A DNA stretch of 64,000 bases from Brucella daejeonensis (GTDB lineage: Bacteria > Pseudomonadota > Alphaproteobacteria > Rhizobiales > Rhizobiaceae). The stretch covers positions 372,001 through 436,000 of the forward strand of contig NZ_JACIJG010000001.1 of NCBI RefSeq assembly GCF_014199265.1. Reading direction: 5' to 3'. Below, in pieces: positions 18,619 to 29,872 of this stretch; positions within the stretch are counted from its first letter, which is position 1, and every line of letters starts with the position of its first letter. Made by a program: the position numbers and the translations under genes. The notes beneath the pieces were generated by a model, which worked only from the letters and a program-made list of their open reading frames with translations, was not told where the DNA came from and searched no databases.

Positions 18619-19782
18619 ATGTCTTTCGACGGCAATCTCAAGGCGTTTCCCTCCCTTCGCGAACATTACGATGCGATGGTCGCGGCGGGCGATGTGGACG
18701 CGGATCCCGCGCAACTCGAACTCACCGATCGCTATGACCGGCTGATCGAGGAAATCTGTTCCAGACGACTGTCACGCAAGTCGAGTGCGCTCGGCTGGCT
18801 GTTCGGCAAGCGCAAGCCGGCGGCTGAAATCGTCAAGGGGCTTTATGTCCATGGCGAGGTCGGGCGCGGCAAGACCATGCTGATGGACATGTTCTTTTCG
18901 CTTCTGCCGGTGGAGCGCAAGCGGCGCGCGCATTTCAACGACTTCATGGCCGACGTGCATGAGCGCATCTATGCCCATCGTCAGGCGTTGAAACGCGGCG
19001 AGACCAAGCAGGACGATCCGATCCCGCCGGTCGCCGATGCGCTGAGCCAGCAGGCCTGGGTCCTGTGCTTCGACGAATTCACCGTCACCGACATTGCCGA
19101 TGCGATGATCCTGTCGCGCCTGTTCAGCGCGCTTTTCGCGCGTGGCGTGGTGCTGGTGGCGACGTCCAACGTCGCACCCGACAATCTCTATCGCGACGGG
19201 CTGAACCGGCAGCTCTTCCTGCCTTTCGTCGACATCCTCAAGCAGCATGTCGATGTGATCAATCTCGATTCACGGACCGACTACCGTCTGGAGAAGCTCG
19301 ACCGCCAGCCGGTCTATCTGACACCGCTCACAAATGAGACGGCAGGCCGCATGGATGCCGCTTGGGCGGCCCAGAAGAACGGCGCGGACGAAAAGCCGGA
19401 TACGATCCGCATCAAGGGCCGCGAGATCGAGATTGCCCGTGCGGTTTCCGGCGCCGCGCGTCTGTCCTTCGATGCGCTGTGCTCGAAACCACTCGGCGCT
19501 TCGGACTACATCGCCATCGTCAAGCGCTACCCGACGCTGTTTATCGACGGTGTGCCGGTGCTCGATTATGCGCGTCGCAATGAGGCCAAGCGCTTCATCC
19601 TGCTGGTCGATGTGCTCTACGATCATCATGCGCGGGTGTTCGTTTCGGCGGAAGCTCCGCCCGAGAAGCTCTATATTGCCAGCAAGGGTACGGAGGCCTT
19701 CGAGTTCGACCGCACCGCGTCACGCCTGTTCGAGATGCAGAGCGCGGAATATCTGGCCGAGCCGCCCGGCAAGGCCGGCTGA
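18619..19782 (+). CDS. zapE: Cell division protein ZapE (AFG1-like ATPase)
   Basis: AAA-type ATPase of the AFG1/ZapE family that associates with the divisome in bacteria. The 387 residues carry Walker A GEVGRGKTMLMDMF near 85, Walker B CFDEFTVTDIADAMIL near 150, and sensor-like VATSNVAPDNLYRDGLNR near 185. The ATG at 18619 follows a GTG at 18616, and the ATG is preferred. It is transcribed in the same direction as omp19, about 100 bases after it. Confidence 0.93.
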   Translation: MSFDGNLKAFPSLREHYDAMVAAGDVDADPAQLELTDRYDRLIEEICSRRLSRKSSALGWLFGKRKPAAEIVKGLYVHGEVGRGKTMLMDMFFSLLPVERKRRAHFNDFMADVHERIYAHRQALKRGETKQDDPIPPVADALSQQAWVLCFDEFTVTDIADAMILSRLFSALFARGVVLVATSNVAPDNLYRDGLNRQLFLPFVDILKQHVDVINLDSRTDYRLEKLDRQPVYLTPLTNETAGRMDAAWAAQKNGADEKPDTIRIKGREIEIARAVSGAARLSFDALCSKPLGASDYIAIVKRYPTLFIDGVPVLDYARRNEAKRFILLVDVLYDHHARVFVSAEAPPEKLYIASKGTEAFEFDRTASRLFEMQSAEYLAEPPGKAG

Positions 19783-19803
19783 AGCGTTCCGTATCGTCCG
19801 CTG

Positions 19804-19835
19804 CCCATCATCAGGCTGCCCCATCATCAGGCTGC
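19804..19835. repeat. Perfect 16-base tandem duplication
   Basis: CCCATCATCAGGCTGC occurs twice head to tail with no mismatch, just after the zapE stop. This suggests recent slippage or duplication. Confidence 0.9.
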
Positions 19836-20075
19836 CACAGACTGGACTTATATGTTCCCTGGGCTATGTTACCAGCGCAATTCGTGGTCGTGGGCTGGCA
19901 CACCTTAGGGGCTAACCCAAACCTGAAACGCGTATCGGTTCCAGATCGTGGCCGGTCTGGAACCGTTGCATGACGCTGAAGGAATTGGCAGCTTGCCAGT
20001 CGCTCCATACCGTCTGTTCGGGGATGGCTGGCGGCGGGGAGGGAAGGGTGATTTTGCCTTGTTTTCGACAAAATA

Positions 20076-20093
20076 TCTTACGTTTACGTAAGA
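20076..20093. promoter_or_regulatory. Perfect TTACGT palindrome upstream of mdh-suc
   Basis: TCTTACGTTTACGTAAGA has eight-base arms around a TT centre. It lies about 46 bases upstream of the candidate -35 box of the mdh operon. It resembles, from memory, TTACGT-type operators described for MerR-family regulators of acyl-CoA catabolism such as LiuR. The protein that binds it is not identifiable here. Confidence 0.5.
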
Positions 20094-20139
20094 ACATATA
20101 ATTCTAACCGATTGAAAACATTGGTCGCAAAATAATGAG

Positions 20140-20168
20140 TTGAGTTTTTTTGCAAAGAGTCCTATCTC
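20140..20168 (+). promoter_or_regulatory. Candidate mdh promoter
   Basis: TTGAGT (20140-20145) and TATCTC (20163-20168) are 17 bases apart, 85 bases before the mdh start. The -10 box is only partly consensus. Confidence 0.3.
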
Positions 20169-20216
20169 GCAGTTCCAACGCTTGAGCGTTTCCGGGGAGG
20201 AAACCGGATGGCTTGA

Positions 20217-21215
<999 letters not shown>

Positions 21216-21224
21216 ATTCCAGAC

Positions 21225-21260
21225 AAGGCCGGTTGCCGCTTCGGGCGGCTCCGGCCTTTT
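21225..21260 (+). terminator. Hairpin between mdh and sucC
   Basis: AAGGCCGG pairs with CCGGCCTT, and an inner GC-rich stem is closed by a TTCG loop. A short TTTT follows. It may reduce read-through from mdh into sucC rather than block it. Confidence 0.7.
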
Positions 21261-21343
21261 CCGGCTGCCAATTATTGGTCGAAGATTTGGGCCGTACCGG
21301 CTACGCTTGAGAAGCGGGTCGGGAATCCGCAGAGGACAACCAG

Positions 21344-22540
<1,197 letters not shown>

Positions 22541-22543
22541 GGC

Positions 22544-23446
22544 ATGTCCATTCTCGTCAACAAGGACACCAAGGTTCTCGTACAGGGCCTGACCGGCAAG
22601 ACCGGTACTTTCCACACCGAACAGGCGCTTGCTTACTACGGTACGCAGATGGTCGGCGGCATCCATCCGAAGAAGGGTGGCGAAACCTGGGAAGGTCAGA
22701 AGGGCGAAAAGCTTCCGATCTTCGCGACCGTTGCCGAAGCCAAGGAACGCACGGGCGCCGACGCTTCCGTGATCTACGTTCCGCCAGCAGGTGCAGCCGA
22801 TGCGATCATCGAAGCCATTGAAGCCGAAATCCCGTTCATCGTCTGCATCACCGAAGGCATTCCGGTTCTCGACATGGTTCGCGTCAAGGAGCGTCTGGAA
22901 CGCTCGAATTCGCGCCTGCTCGGACCGAACTGCCCCGGCATCCTGACCCCTGAAGAATGCAAGATCGGCATCATGCCAGGCAACATCTTCAAGAAGGGTT
23001 CGGTGGGCGTTGTTTCCCGTTCCGGCACGCTGACCTATGAGGCTGTGTTCCAGACCTCGAACGAAGGTCTCGGCCAGACGACGGCTGTCGGCATCGGCGG
23101 CGACCCGGTCAAGGGCACCGAATTCATCGACGTTTTGGAAATGTTCCTGGCCGATGATGAAACCAAGTCGATCGTCATGATCGGTGAAATCGGCGGTTCG
23201 GCTGAAGAAGATGCCGCGCAGTTCCTGAAAGACGAAGCAAAGCGTGGCCGAAACAAGCCGATGGTCGGCTTCATTGCAGGCCGCACGGCTCCCGCCGGAC
23301 GCACCATGGGCCATGCCGGCGCCGTGATTTCCGGCGGCAAGGGCGGCGCGGAAGACAAGATTGCAGCCATGGAATCGGCTGGCATTCGCGTGTCCCCGTC
23401 GCCGGCGCAACTCGGCAAGACGCTGGTGGAAGTCCTCAAGGGCTGA
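22544..23446 (+). CDS. sucD: Succinyl-CoA synthetase alpha subunit
   Basis: Carries the CoA-binding domain and the phosphorylated histidine of succinyl-CoA ligase. The 300 residues show [16 protein letters not shown] near the start, the CoA-site GPNCPG near 127, and the active-site [17 protein letters not shown] near 250. It starts three bases after the sucC stop, so the subunits are translated together. Confidence 0.97.
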   Translation: MSILVNKDTKVLVQGLTGKTGTFHTEQALAYYGTQMVGGIHPKKGGETWEGQKGEKLPIFATVAEAKERTGADASVIYVPPAGAADAIIEAIEAEIPFIVCITEGIPVLDMVRVKERLERSNSRLLGPNCPGILTPEECKIGIMPGNIFKKGSVGVVSRSGTLTYEAVFQTSNEGLGQTTAVGIGGDPVKGTEFIDVLEMFLADDETKSIVMIGEIGGSAEEDAAQFLKDEAKRGRNKPMVGFIAGRTAPAGRTMGHAGAVISGGKGGAEDKIAAMESAGIRVSPSPAQLGKTLVEVLKG

Positions 23447-23469
23447 GACCGGTCGTTATTTTGAATAGC

Positions 23470-23497
23470 CCCGGCATCGGCGAAAGCCGTTGCCGGG
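23470..23497 (+). terminator. GAAA-loop hairpin after sucD
   Basis: CCCGGCA/TGCCGGG plus an inner CGGC/GCCG close a GAAA tetraloop. They are followed by TTTGG. The remaining 190 bases before sucA hold a small CACCGGGATATTCCGGTG hairpin and no recognisable gene. The hairpin probably attenuates or processes the suc message. Confidence 0.5.
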
Positions 23498-23688
23498 TTT
23501 GGCATGAACACCGGGATATTCCGGTGACAGCGGAGCGGAAGCGACCGCTCCAACGCGTAGAGTATGGTTTGCCGGGGTCTGTAGCGGTTCCTTCCCGGCG
23601 GCGTGAGGGATGAAGTTTCATTGTCGGACTTCCGGCCCGCGCGAAATGAATCGCTGACAAGGAGACGGAGCAAGGCTCCGGGTAGGCT

Positions 23689-26600
23689 ATGGCAAGGCAG
23701 GAACAAGCCAACGACGTTTTCGCCCTCACCTCGTTCCTCTATGGCGGCAACGCCGACTATATCGAGGAACTCTATGCCAGGTACGAGGACGATCCGAATT
23801 CGGTCGATCCGCAGTGGCGGGATTTCTTCGCCAAGCTCGGCGATAATGCAGCCGACGTGAAGAAGAACGCCGAAGGTGCATCCTGGACCAGAAAGAACTG
23901 GCCGATTGCCGCCAATGGCGAACTCGTTTCGGCGCTCGACGGCAATTGGGCCGAAGTCGAAAAGGCCGTTTCCGACAAGTTGAAGGGCAAGGCTGCGAAA
24001 GGTGAGGCCAAGGGCGCATCCGGCGCACCGCTCACCGCCGAAGAGATTGCCCAGGCTGCGCGCGACAGCGTGCGCGCCATCATGATGATCCGCGCCTATC
24101 GTATGCGCGGCCATCTTCATGCCAATCTCGATCCGCTCGGTCTCGCCGAAAAGCCGAACGACTATAATGAGCTGGAGCCGTCGAGCTACGGCTTCACGCC
24201 TGCCGATTACAATCGCAAGATTTTCATCGACAATGTGCTCGGTCTCGAATATGCGACCGTGCCGGAAATGCTTGAAATCCTCAAGCGCACCTATTGCGGC
24301 ACCATCGGCGTCGAATTCATGCATATTTCCGATCCGGTCGAAAAGGCCTGGATTCAGGAGCGCATCGAAGGCCCGGACAAGGGTTATGCCTTCACTGCCG
24401 AAGGCAAGAAGGCCATCCTGTCGAAGCTCATCGAAGCGGAAGGTTTCGAGCAGTTCATCGACGTCAAGTACAAGGGCACCAAGCGTTTCGGCCTCGATGG
24501 CGGCGAATCGCTGATCCCGGCGCTGGAACAGATCATCAAGCGCGGTGGCCAGATGGGCCTGAAGGAAGTCGTGCTCGGCATGGCGCACCGTGGCCGTCTG
24601 AACGTGCTTTCCCAGGTCATGGGCAAGCCGCACCGCGCGATTTTCCACGAGTTCAAGGGCGGCTCCTATACGCCGGACGACGTGGAAGGTTCGGGCGACG
24701 TGAAGTACCATCTGGGCGCTTCGTCGGATCGCGAGTTCGACGGCAACAAGGTTCACCTGTCGCTGACCGCCAACCCGTCGCATCTGGAAATCGTCAATCC
24801 GGTTGTCATGGGCAAGGCGCGCGCCAAGCAGGATCTTCTGGTCGGCCGCACCCGCGACGACATGGTGCCGCTGGCCGAGCGCGCAAAAGTTCTGCCTTTG
24901 CTGCTGCATGGCGATGCCGCCTTCGCCGGTCAGGGCGTCGTTGCGGAGTGTCTCGGTCTTTCCGGCCTCAAGGGCCATCGTGTGGCGGGTACGCTGCATT
25001 TCATCATCAACAACCAGATCGGCTTCACCACCAATCCGGCCTTCTCGCGTTCTTCGCCCTATCCGTCGGATGTGGCCAAGATGGTCGAGGCGCCGGTCTT
25101 CCACGTCAATGGCGACGACCCGGAAGCCGTGGTGTTTGCGGCCAAGGTTGCGATGGAATTCCGCATGACCTTCCACAAGCCGGTCGTCGTGGACATGTTC
25201 TGCTACCGCCGCTTCGGCCATAATGAAGGCGACGAGCCGTCCTTCACCCAGCCGCTGATGTACAAGGCGATCCGCGGCCACAAGACGACGGTTCAGCTTT
25301 ATGCCGACAAGCTGATCGCCGAAGGCCTGGTCACGCAGGAAGACATCGACAGGATGCGGGCCGACTGGCGCGAAAAGCTCGAAATCGAGTTCGAAGCCGG
25401 CCAGAGCTACAAGCCGAACAAGGCCGACTGGCTGGACGGTGCATGGTCTGGTCTGCGCACCGCCGACAATGCCGACGAACAGCGTCGCGGCAAGACCGCC
25501 GTTCCGATGAAGACGCTGAAGGAAATCGGCAAGAAGCTTGTCGAAGTGCCGAAGGATTTCCACGTTCATCGCACGATCCAGCGTTTCCTCGACAACCGCG
25601 CCAAGATGATCGAAACGGGCGAAGGCATCGACTGGGCAACGGCTGAATCGCTTGCCTTCGGTTCGCTTGCAGCCGAAGGTCATCCGATCCGCCTGTCGGG
25701 TCAGGACGTCGAACGCGGCACCTTCTCGCAGCGTCACACGGTTCTCTACGATCAGGAAAACCAGAACCGCTATATCCCGCTGAGCAATGTCCAGAAGGGA
25801 CAGGCGATCTACGAAGCCATCAACTCGATGCTTTCGGAAGAAGCGGTGCTCGGCTACGAATACGGCTATTCGCTGTCCGAACCGCGCGCGCTGGTCCTGT
25901 GGGAAGCCCAGTTCGGCGATTTCGCCAACGGTGCGCAGGTCGTTTTCGACCAGTTCATCTCGTCGGGCGAACGCAAGTGGCTCAGAATGTCGGGTCTGGT
26001 CTGCCTTCTGCCGCATGGCTATGAGGGCCAGGGTCCGGAACACTCCTCGGCTCGCCTGGAACGCTATCTCCAGCTTTGCGCCGAAGACAACATGCAGGTT
26101 GCCAACGTTACGACGCCGGCAAACTATTACCACATTCTGCGCCGCCAGATGAAACGCGACTTCCGCAAGCCGCTCATCATGATGACGCCGAAGTCCCTGC
26201 TGCGTCACAAGCGCGCCGTCTCCAGCCTGAGCGAACTGTCGGGCGATTCGTCATTCCACCGTCTGCTGTGGGACGATGCGCAGTACAACAAGGGCGAGAT
26301 CAAGCTTCAGAAGGACGCCAAGATCCGCCGCGTCGTGCTCTGCTCGGGCAAGGTCTATTACGATCTCTACGAAGAGCGCGAAAAGCGCGGTGTCGACGAT
26401 GTCTACCTGCTGCGTGTGGAACAGCTCTATCCGTTCCCGGCCAAGGCGCTCATCAACGAACTGTCTCGCTTCCGTCAGGCGGAAATCGTATGGTGCCAGG
26501 AAGAGCCGAAGAACATGGGCGCATGGTCGTTCATCGATCCGTATCTGGAATGGGTGCTGGCGCATATCGACGCCAAGCATCAGCGCGTCCGTTATGCGGG

Positions 26601-26691
26601 CCGTCCGGCTGCGGCATCGCCTGCGACGGGCCTGATGTCGAAGCATCTTGCGCAGCTTCAAGCTTTCCTTGAGGATGCTCTCGGCAACTGA
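23689..26691 (+). CDS. sucA: 2-oxoglutarate dehydrogenase E1 component
   Basis: Thiamine-diphosphate decarboxylase of the oxoglutarate dehydrogenase complex. The 1000 residues begin with the E2-binding segment NDVFALTSFLYGGNADYIEELY. The thiamine-diphosphate domain follows, with VVLGMAHRGRLNVL near 290 and GDAAFAGQGVVAE near 407. The C-terminal transketolase-like half contains GYEYGYSLSEPRALVLWEAQ near 725 and ends at HLAQLQAFLEDAL. The ribosome site at 23689 is weak, but the start gives the family N-terminus. Confidence 0.97.
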   Translation: MARQEQANDVFALTSFLYGGNADYIEELYARYEDDPNSVDPQWRDFFAKLGDNAADVKKNAEGASWTRKNWPIAANGELVSALDGNWAEVEKAVSDKLKGKAAKGEAKGASGAPLTAEEIAQAARDSVRAIMMIRAYRMRGHLHANLDPLGLAEKPNDYNELEPSSYGFTPADYNRKIFIDNVLGLEYATVPEMLEILKRTYCGTIGVEFMHISDPVEKAWIQERIEGPDKGYAFTAEGKKAILSKLIEAEGFEQFIDVKYKGTKRFGLDGGESLIPALEQIIKRGGQMGLKEVVLGMAHRGRLNVLSQVMGKPHRAIFHEFKGGSYTPDDVEGSGDVKYHLGASSDREFDGNKVHLSLTANPSHLEIVNPVVMGKARAKQDLLVGRTRDDMVPLAERAKVLPLLLHGDAAFAGQGVVAECLGLSGLKGHRVAGTLHFIINNQIGFTTNPAFSRSSPYPSDVAKMVEAPVFHVNGDDPEAVVFAAKVAMEFRMTFHKPVVVDMFCYRRFGHNEGDEPSFTQPLMYKAIRGHKTTVQLYADKLIAEGLVTQEDIDRMRADWREKLEIEFEAGQSYKPNKADWLDGAWSGLRTADNADEQRRGKTAVPMKTLKEIGKKLVEVPKDFHVHRTIQRFLDNRAKMIETGEGIDWATAESLAFGSLAAEGHPIRLSGQDVERGTFSQRHTVLYDQENQNRYIPLSNVQKGQAIYEAINSMLSEEAVLGYEYGYSLSEPRALVLWEAQFGDFANGAQVVFDQFISSGERKWLRMSGLVCLLPHGYEGQGPEHSSARLERYLQLCAEDNMQVANVTTPANYYHILRRQMKRDFRKPLIMMTPKSLLRHKRAVSSLSELSGDSSFHRLLWDDAQYNKGEIKLQKDAKIRRVVLCSGKVYYDLYEEREKRGVDDVYLLRVEQLYPFPAKALINELSRFRQAEIVWCQEEPKNMGAWSFIDPYLEWVLAHIDAKHQRVRYAGRPAAASPATGLMSKHLAQLQAFLEDALGN

Positions 26692-26700
26692 CCGGTTTTG

Positions 26701-26724
26701 GAGCCGCCCCTTAAAAGGCGGCTC
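26701..26724 (+). terminator. Hairpin between sucA and sucB
   Basis: GAGCCGCC pairs perfectly with GGCGGCTC around an 8-base A/T-rich loop. There is no U-tract, so it is more likely an mRNA-stability element between cotranscribed E1 and E2 genes than a full terminator. Confidence 0.45.
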
Positions 26725-26778
26725 CGGCATGAATTGAACACCAAATCCAGAAATTGAAGATCAACGGAAGAAGAAACC

Positions 26779-28026
26779 ATGGCCACCGAAATTCGCGTTC
26801 CCACGCTTGGGGAGTCCGTTACTGAGGCAACCATCGGAAAATGGTTCAAGAAGGTCGGGGACGCAGTCGCCGTCGACGAACCGCTGGTGGAACTGGAAAC
26901 CGACAAGGTGACAGTGGAAGTTCCGGCCGCGGCTGCGGGCGTTCTGGCTGAAATCGTGGCCAATGAAGGCGACACGGTCGAAGTGAATGCGCTGCTCGGC
27001 CAGATTTCCAGCGACGGCGCCGCTGCCGCTCCGGCTACCCCTGCCGCCGCAAAGAAGGAAGAAGCCAAGCCTGCTGCCGCTCCGGCACCGGCTGCCGCCG
27101 CTTCTGCCTCGTCCGGCCCGGCCATGCAGCCGGCTCCCGCCGCTGCAAAGCTTCTGGCTGAAAGCGGCGTCTCCGCCGCTCAGGTCGATGGTTCCGGCAA
27201 GCGCGGTCAGGTTCTCAAGGGCGACGTTCTCGACGCTATCGCCAAGGGCATTTCTGGGGGCGTTTCCGCGGCTCCGGCTCCGGTTGCTGCCGCCGCCGCT
27301 CGTCCGGCTTCGCCTGCCGACGACGCTTCGCGCGAAGAACGCGTGAAGATGACGCGTCTGCGCCAGACGATCGCCAAGCGCCTCAAGGACGCCCAGAACA
27401 CGGCTGCGATGCTGACGACTTACAACGAAGTCGATATGTCCGCCGTGATGGATCTGCGTAAGCGCTACAAGGACATCTTCGAAAAGAAGCATGGCGTGAA
27501 GCTTGGCTTCATGGGCTTCTTCACGAAGGCCGTGACCCATGCGCTGAAGGAAATCCCGGCTGTTAACGCCGAGATCGACGGCACCGACATCATCTACAAG
27601 AACTTTGCCCATGTCGGCATGGCTGTCGGCACGGACAAGGGTCTTGTCGTTCCGGTCATCCGCGATGCCGACAGCATGTCGATTGCCGGCGTTGAAAAGG
27701 AACTGGCGCGTCTGGCCAAGGCCGCTCGCGACGGTTCGCTTTCCATGGCCGACATGCAGGGCGGCACGTTCACCATCACCAATGGCGGCGTTTACGGCTC
27801 GCTGATGTCCTCGCCGATCCTCAATGCGCCGCAGTCGGGCATTCTGGGTATGCACAAGATCCAGGAACGTCCGGTCGTCGTCGACGGCCAGATCGTCATC
27901 CGTCCGATGATGTATCTCGCGCTCTCCTACGATCACCGCATCGTGGACGGCAAGGAAGCCGTGACCTTCCTCGTCCGCGTCAAGGAAAGCCTGGAAGATC
28001 CGGAACGCCTCGTTCTCGATCTCTGA
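26779..28026 (+). CDS. sucB: Dihydrolipoyl succinyltransferase (E2 of oxoglutarate dehydrogenase)
   Basis: Core acyltransferase of the complex. The 415 residues contain one lipoyl domain with [10 protein letters not shown], the lipoylated lysine being near 43. An alanine/proline linker follows, then the E3/E1-binding domain ([19 protein letters not shown] near 120). The catalytic domain ends in [16 protein letters not shown] with active-site His and Asp. The start has GGAAGAAG upstream. A strong terminator follows, though lpdA lies only 1.8 kb downstream on the same strand. Confidence 0.97.
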   Translation: MATEIRVPTLGESVTEATIGKWFKKVGDAVAVDEPLVELETDKVTVEVPAAAAGVLAEIVANEGDTVEVNALLGQISSDGAAAAPATPAAAKKEEAKPAAAPAPAAAASASSGPAMQPAPAAAKLLAESGVSAAQVDGSGKRGQVLKGDVLDAIAKGISGGVSAAPAPVAAAAARPASPADDASREERVKMTRLRQTIAKRLKDAQNTAAMLTTYNEVDMSAVMDLRKRYKDIFEKKHGVKLGFMGFFTKAVTHALKEIPAVNAEIDGTDIIYKNFAHVGMAVGTDKGLVVPVIRDADSMSIAGVEKELARLAKAARDGSLSMADMQGGTFTITNGGVYGSLMSSPILNAPQSGILGMHKIQERPVVVDGQIVIRPMMYLALSYDHRIVDGKEAVTFLVRVKESLEDPERLVLDL

Positions 28027-28040
28027 GTAGCATCCTGAAG

Positions 28041-28068
28041 AGCCGCCCGAATTTATCGGGCGGCTTTT
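28041..28068 (+). terminator. Terminator after sucB
   Basis: A ten-base perfect stem AGCCGCCCGA/TCGGGCGGCT with an ATTTA loop and a short U-run, 15 bases past the sucB stop. Confidence 0.75.
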
Positions 28069-28086
28069 GCAAACGGGGACTGACGG

Positions 28087-28500
28087 ATGGAGCCGGGTCT
28101 TTTCGCCTCTTCACCTTTCCTGCCGGTCATCGGCTGGAGTGTCGTCTTGCTGGTGGTTCATATCCTCCTGCAAGGAATGACGGCGACGCGTGAGCTTGGT
28201 ACGGCCTGGAATGCCGGCCCGCGTGACGAGGGGCTGAAACCGACGGCCAGGATAGCCGGTCGCGCCGAGCGCGCTTCCGCCAATTTCCGCGAAACCTATC
28301 CGGCTTTTGTCGCTCTCGCGCTGGTGCTGGTGCTGAAGGGCGATGCGAGCGGTTGGGGCCTTGGCGGCGCCTGGCTTTGGTTTGGCTGTCGCATTCTCTA
28401 TATACCGCTTTATCTGGCAGGCATTGCCTATGTCCGGTCCCTGGCCTGGGTCGGTTCGCTGGCCGGTCTGGCGCTGATGTTTCTGGCCGCCGTCCTCTGA
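28087..28500 (+). CDS. MAPEG family membrane protein
   Basis: A 137-residue protein with four predicted membrane helices. It carries the MAPEG hallmarks, notably an RAERASANFRETYPAFVALAL-like segment near 60 and the RILYIPLYLAG segment near 105. MAPEG proteins are glutathione- or lipid-handling membrane enzymes. The bacterial branch seen here has no assigned substrate. It sits between sucB and a LysE-type exporter and is probably a passenger in the operon. Confidence 0.82.
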   Translation: MEPGLFASSPFLPVIGWSVVLLVVHILLQGMTATRELGTAWNAGPRDEGLKPTARIAGRAERASANFRETYPAFVALALVLVLKGDASGWGLGGAWLWFGCRILYIPLYLAGIAYVRSLAWVGSLAGLALMFLAAVL

Positions 28501-28534
28501 CGGCAGGACACGGGTTTGAGGCGAAGGAGACGTG

Positions 28535-29173
28535 ATGCATCCCTATCTGTTCGAACTGGCTTCGCTGATGGCGATTTTCGTTTTCGCCATCGTTTCACCG
28601 GGCGCCGATCTCGCCATGGTCATCCGGCAATCGCTGATGCATGGCCGTCGCGAGGCGATCATCACGAGTTTCGGTATCGGCACCGCGCTGATGATGCATG
28701 TCACCTACACGGTTCTGGGCCTCGGTCTCATCATTTCCAAATCGATCTATCTGTTCAATATCGTCAAATGGTGTGGCGTGGCCTATCTGGTCTATATTGG
28801 CATCAAGGCGTTGCGCGCCGGCACGACGAAGATCGATGTGGAGACGGGCGCGCACGAGCCGCGCAGGAAACAGAGCTTCGCCAAGGCGTTCGGGCTTGGC
28901 TTCGCCGCCAATGCGCTGAACCCCAAGGCCGTTTTCTTCTTCCTGTCGATCTTTTCGACCGTGGTTCATGCGCATACGCCGGTCGAGGTGAAGCTCGGTT
29001 ACGGCCTGGTGATGGCGACCGCCCTGATCGCGTGGTTCGTCGGCGTCAGCCTTTTCATGACGACGCCCAAGATGCGCGCGGCCTTCTCGCGCGCCTCAAA
29101 ATGGATCGATCGGACGAGCGGCGTGGTGTTTATCGCTCTTGGGCTGAAACTTGCCACTGAAAAGGCTATGTAA
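28535..29173 (+). CDS. LysE/RhtB family amino-acid exporter
   Basis: Inner-membrane exporter of 212 residues with about six helices. The LysE/RhtB signature PGADLAMVIRQSLMHGRREAI is at about 24-44. GFAANALNPKAVFFFLSIFS near 127-146 is the second conserved helix. The ATG at 28535 with GAAGGAGA upstream is preferred over the GTG three bases earlier. The transported amino acid cannot be told from sequence. Confidence 0.88.
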   Translation: MHPYLFELASLMAIFVFAIVSPGADLAMVIRQSLMHGRREAIITSFGIGTALMMHVTYTVLGLGLIISKSIYLFNIVKWCGVAYLVYIGIKALRAGTTKIDVETGAHEPRRKQSFAKAFGLGFAANALNPKAVFFFLSIFSTVVHAHTPVEVKLGYGLVMATALIAWFVGVSLFMTTPKMRAAFSRASKWIDRTSGVVFIALGLKLATEKAM

Positions 29174-29219
29174 GAGGCGACAGGATTCGCTGCCGGACCA
29201 GATCAGGGAGAACTGACGA

Positions 29220-29762
29220 ATGCACGCTGCAACAAAGCTTCTCAGGATTACGGCTGTTTCAGCCGTCGCCGTGTCGGTATTCTCGACGGCGGTGCAGGCT
29301 GCATGTACGCAGAACCGGGCGATCTATCGCGACCGTGACGATGCCTATACGCTGACTTTCCGGCCGGAACAGACGAACGATCTCAAAATGTCGCCCGCAC
29401 CGACGAACGAATTCACGATCACGGCGAACGACAAGCCGGAGTTCAAGCTCGACGGCATGGTGATCTGGCCCGAGGAAGGCGTGGCGCGCCCCTATGCGCT
29501 GCTGACGTTCGACTGCAAGGGCGACGGTTCCAATCCGGAAGACCTCGACGATTGCAGCATTTGGCAAAGTGTCGTCTATGCGCTGAAGGAAGGTGCGGAA
29601 GCGGACGTCCTGCCCAAGGCGGACGAGCCGGCGGCGCAGGCGATCCTGCTGCCCGATCTGGTGACGGCGCTCGACGGTTATGATTTTGGAGCGGCAAAGC
29701 CCGAAAAGCCGCTTCAGTGGGAAAGCTTCCGCTTTCAGGGATGCTCGCCCGAACCGGAATGA
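29220..29762 (+). CDS. Exported protein of unknown function
   Basis: A 180-residue protein with a signal peptide (hydrophobic TAVSAVAVSVFSTAV, cleavage at VQA near residue 27). The mature part has cysteines at its start, in TFDCKG, in DDCSIW and in FQGCSPE, which suggests disulfides in the periplasm. I recognise no family. The ribosome site AGGGAGAA is good. It lies between the LysE exporter and lpdA in the same direction, and a role in the complex is not implied. Confidence 0.65.
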   Translation: MHAATKLLRITAVSAVAVSVFSTAVQAACTQNRAIYRDRDDAYTLTFRPEQTNDLKMSPAPTNEFTITANDKPEFKLDGMVIWPEEGVARPYALLTFDCKGDGSNPEDLDDCSIWQSVVYALKEGAEADVLPKADEPAAQAILLPDLVTALDGYDFGAAKPEKPLQWESFRFQGCSPEPE

Positions 29763-29872
29763 CCGGCATCGAGCAATGCCGGTTGCATGTGAATGAATTT
29801 GAATGAAAAGGACGAGCCCGGATGGACCGGGCGTCCGAAAACGTTCAGGACAGACTGAAGAAGGATAGTTCA

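Noticed and set aside
19811-20071. Short minus-strand frame upstream of mdh.
   Set aside because: No ribosome site, atypical composition, and it covers the tandem repeat and control region.
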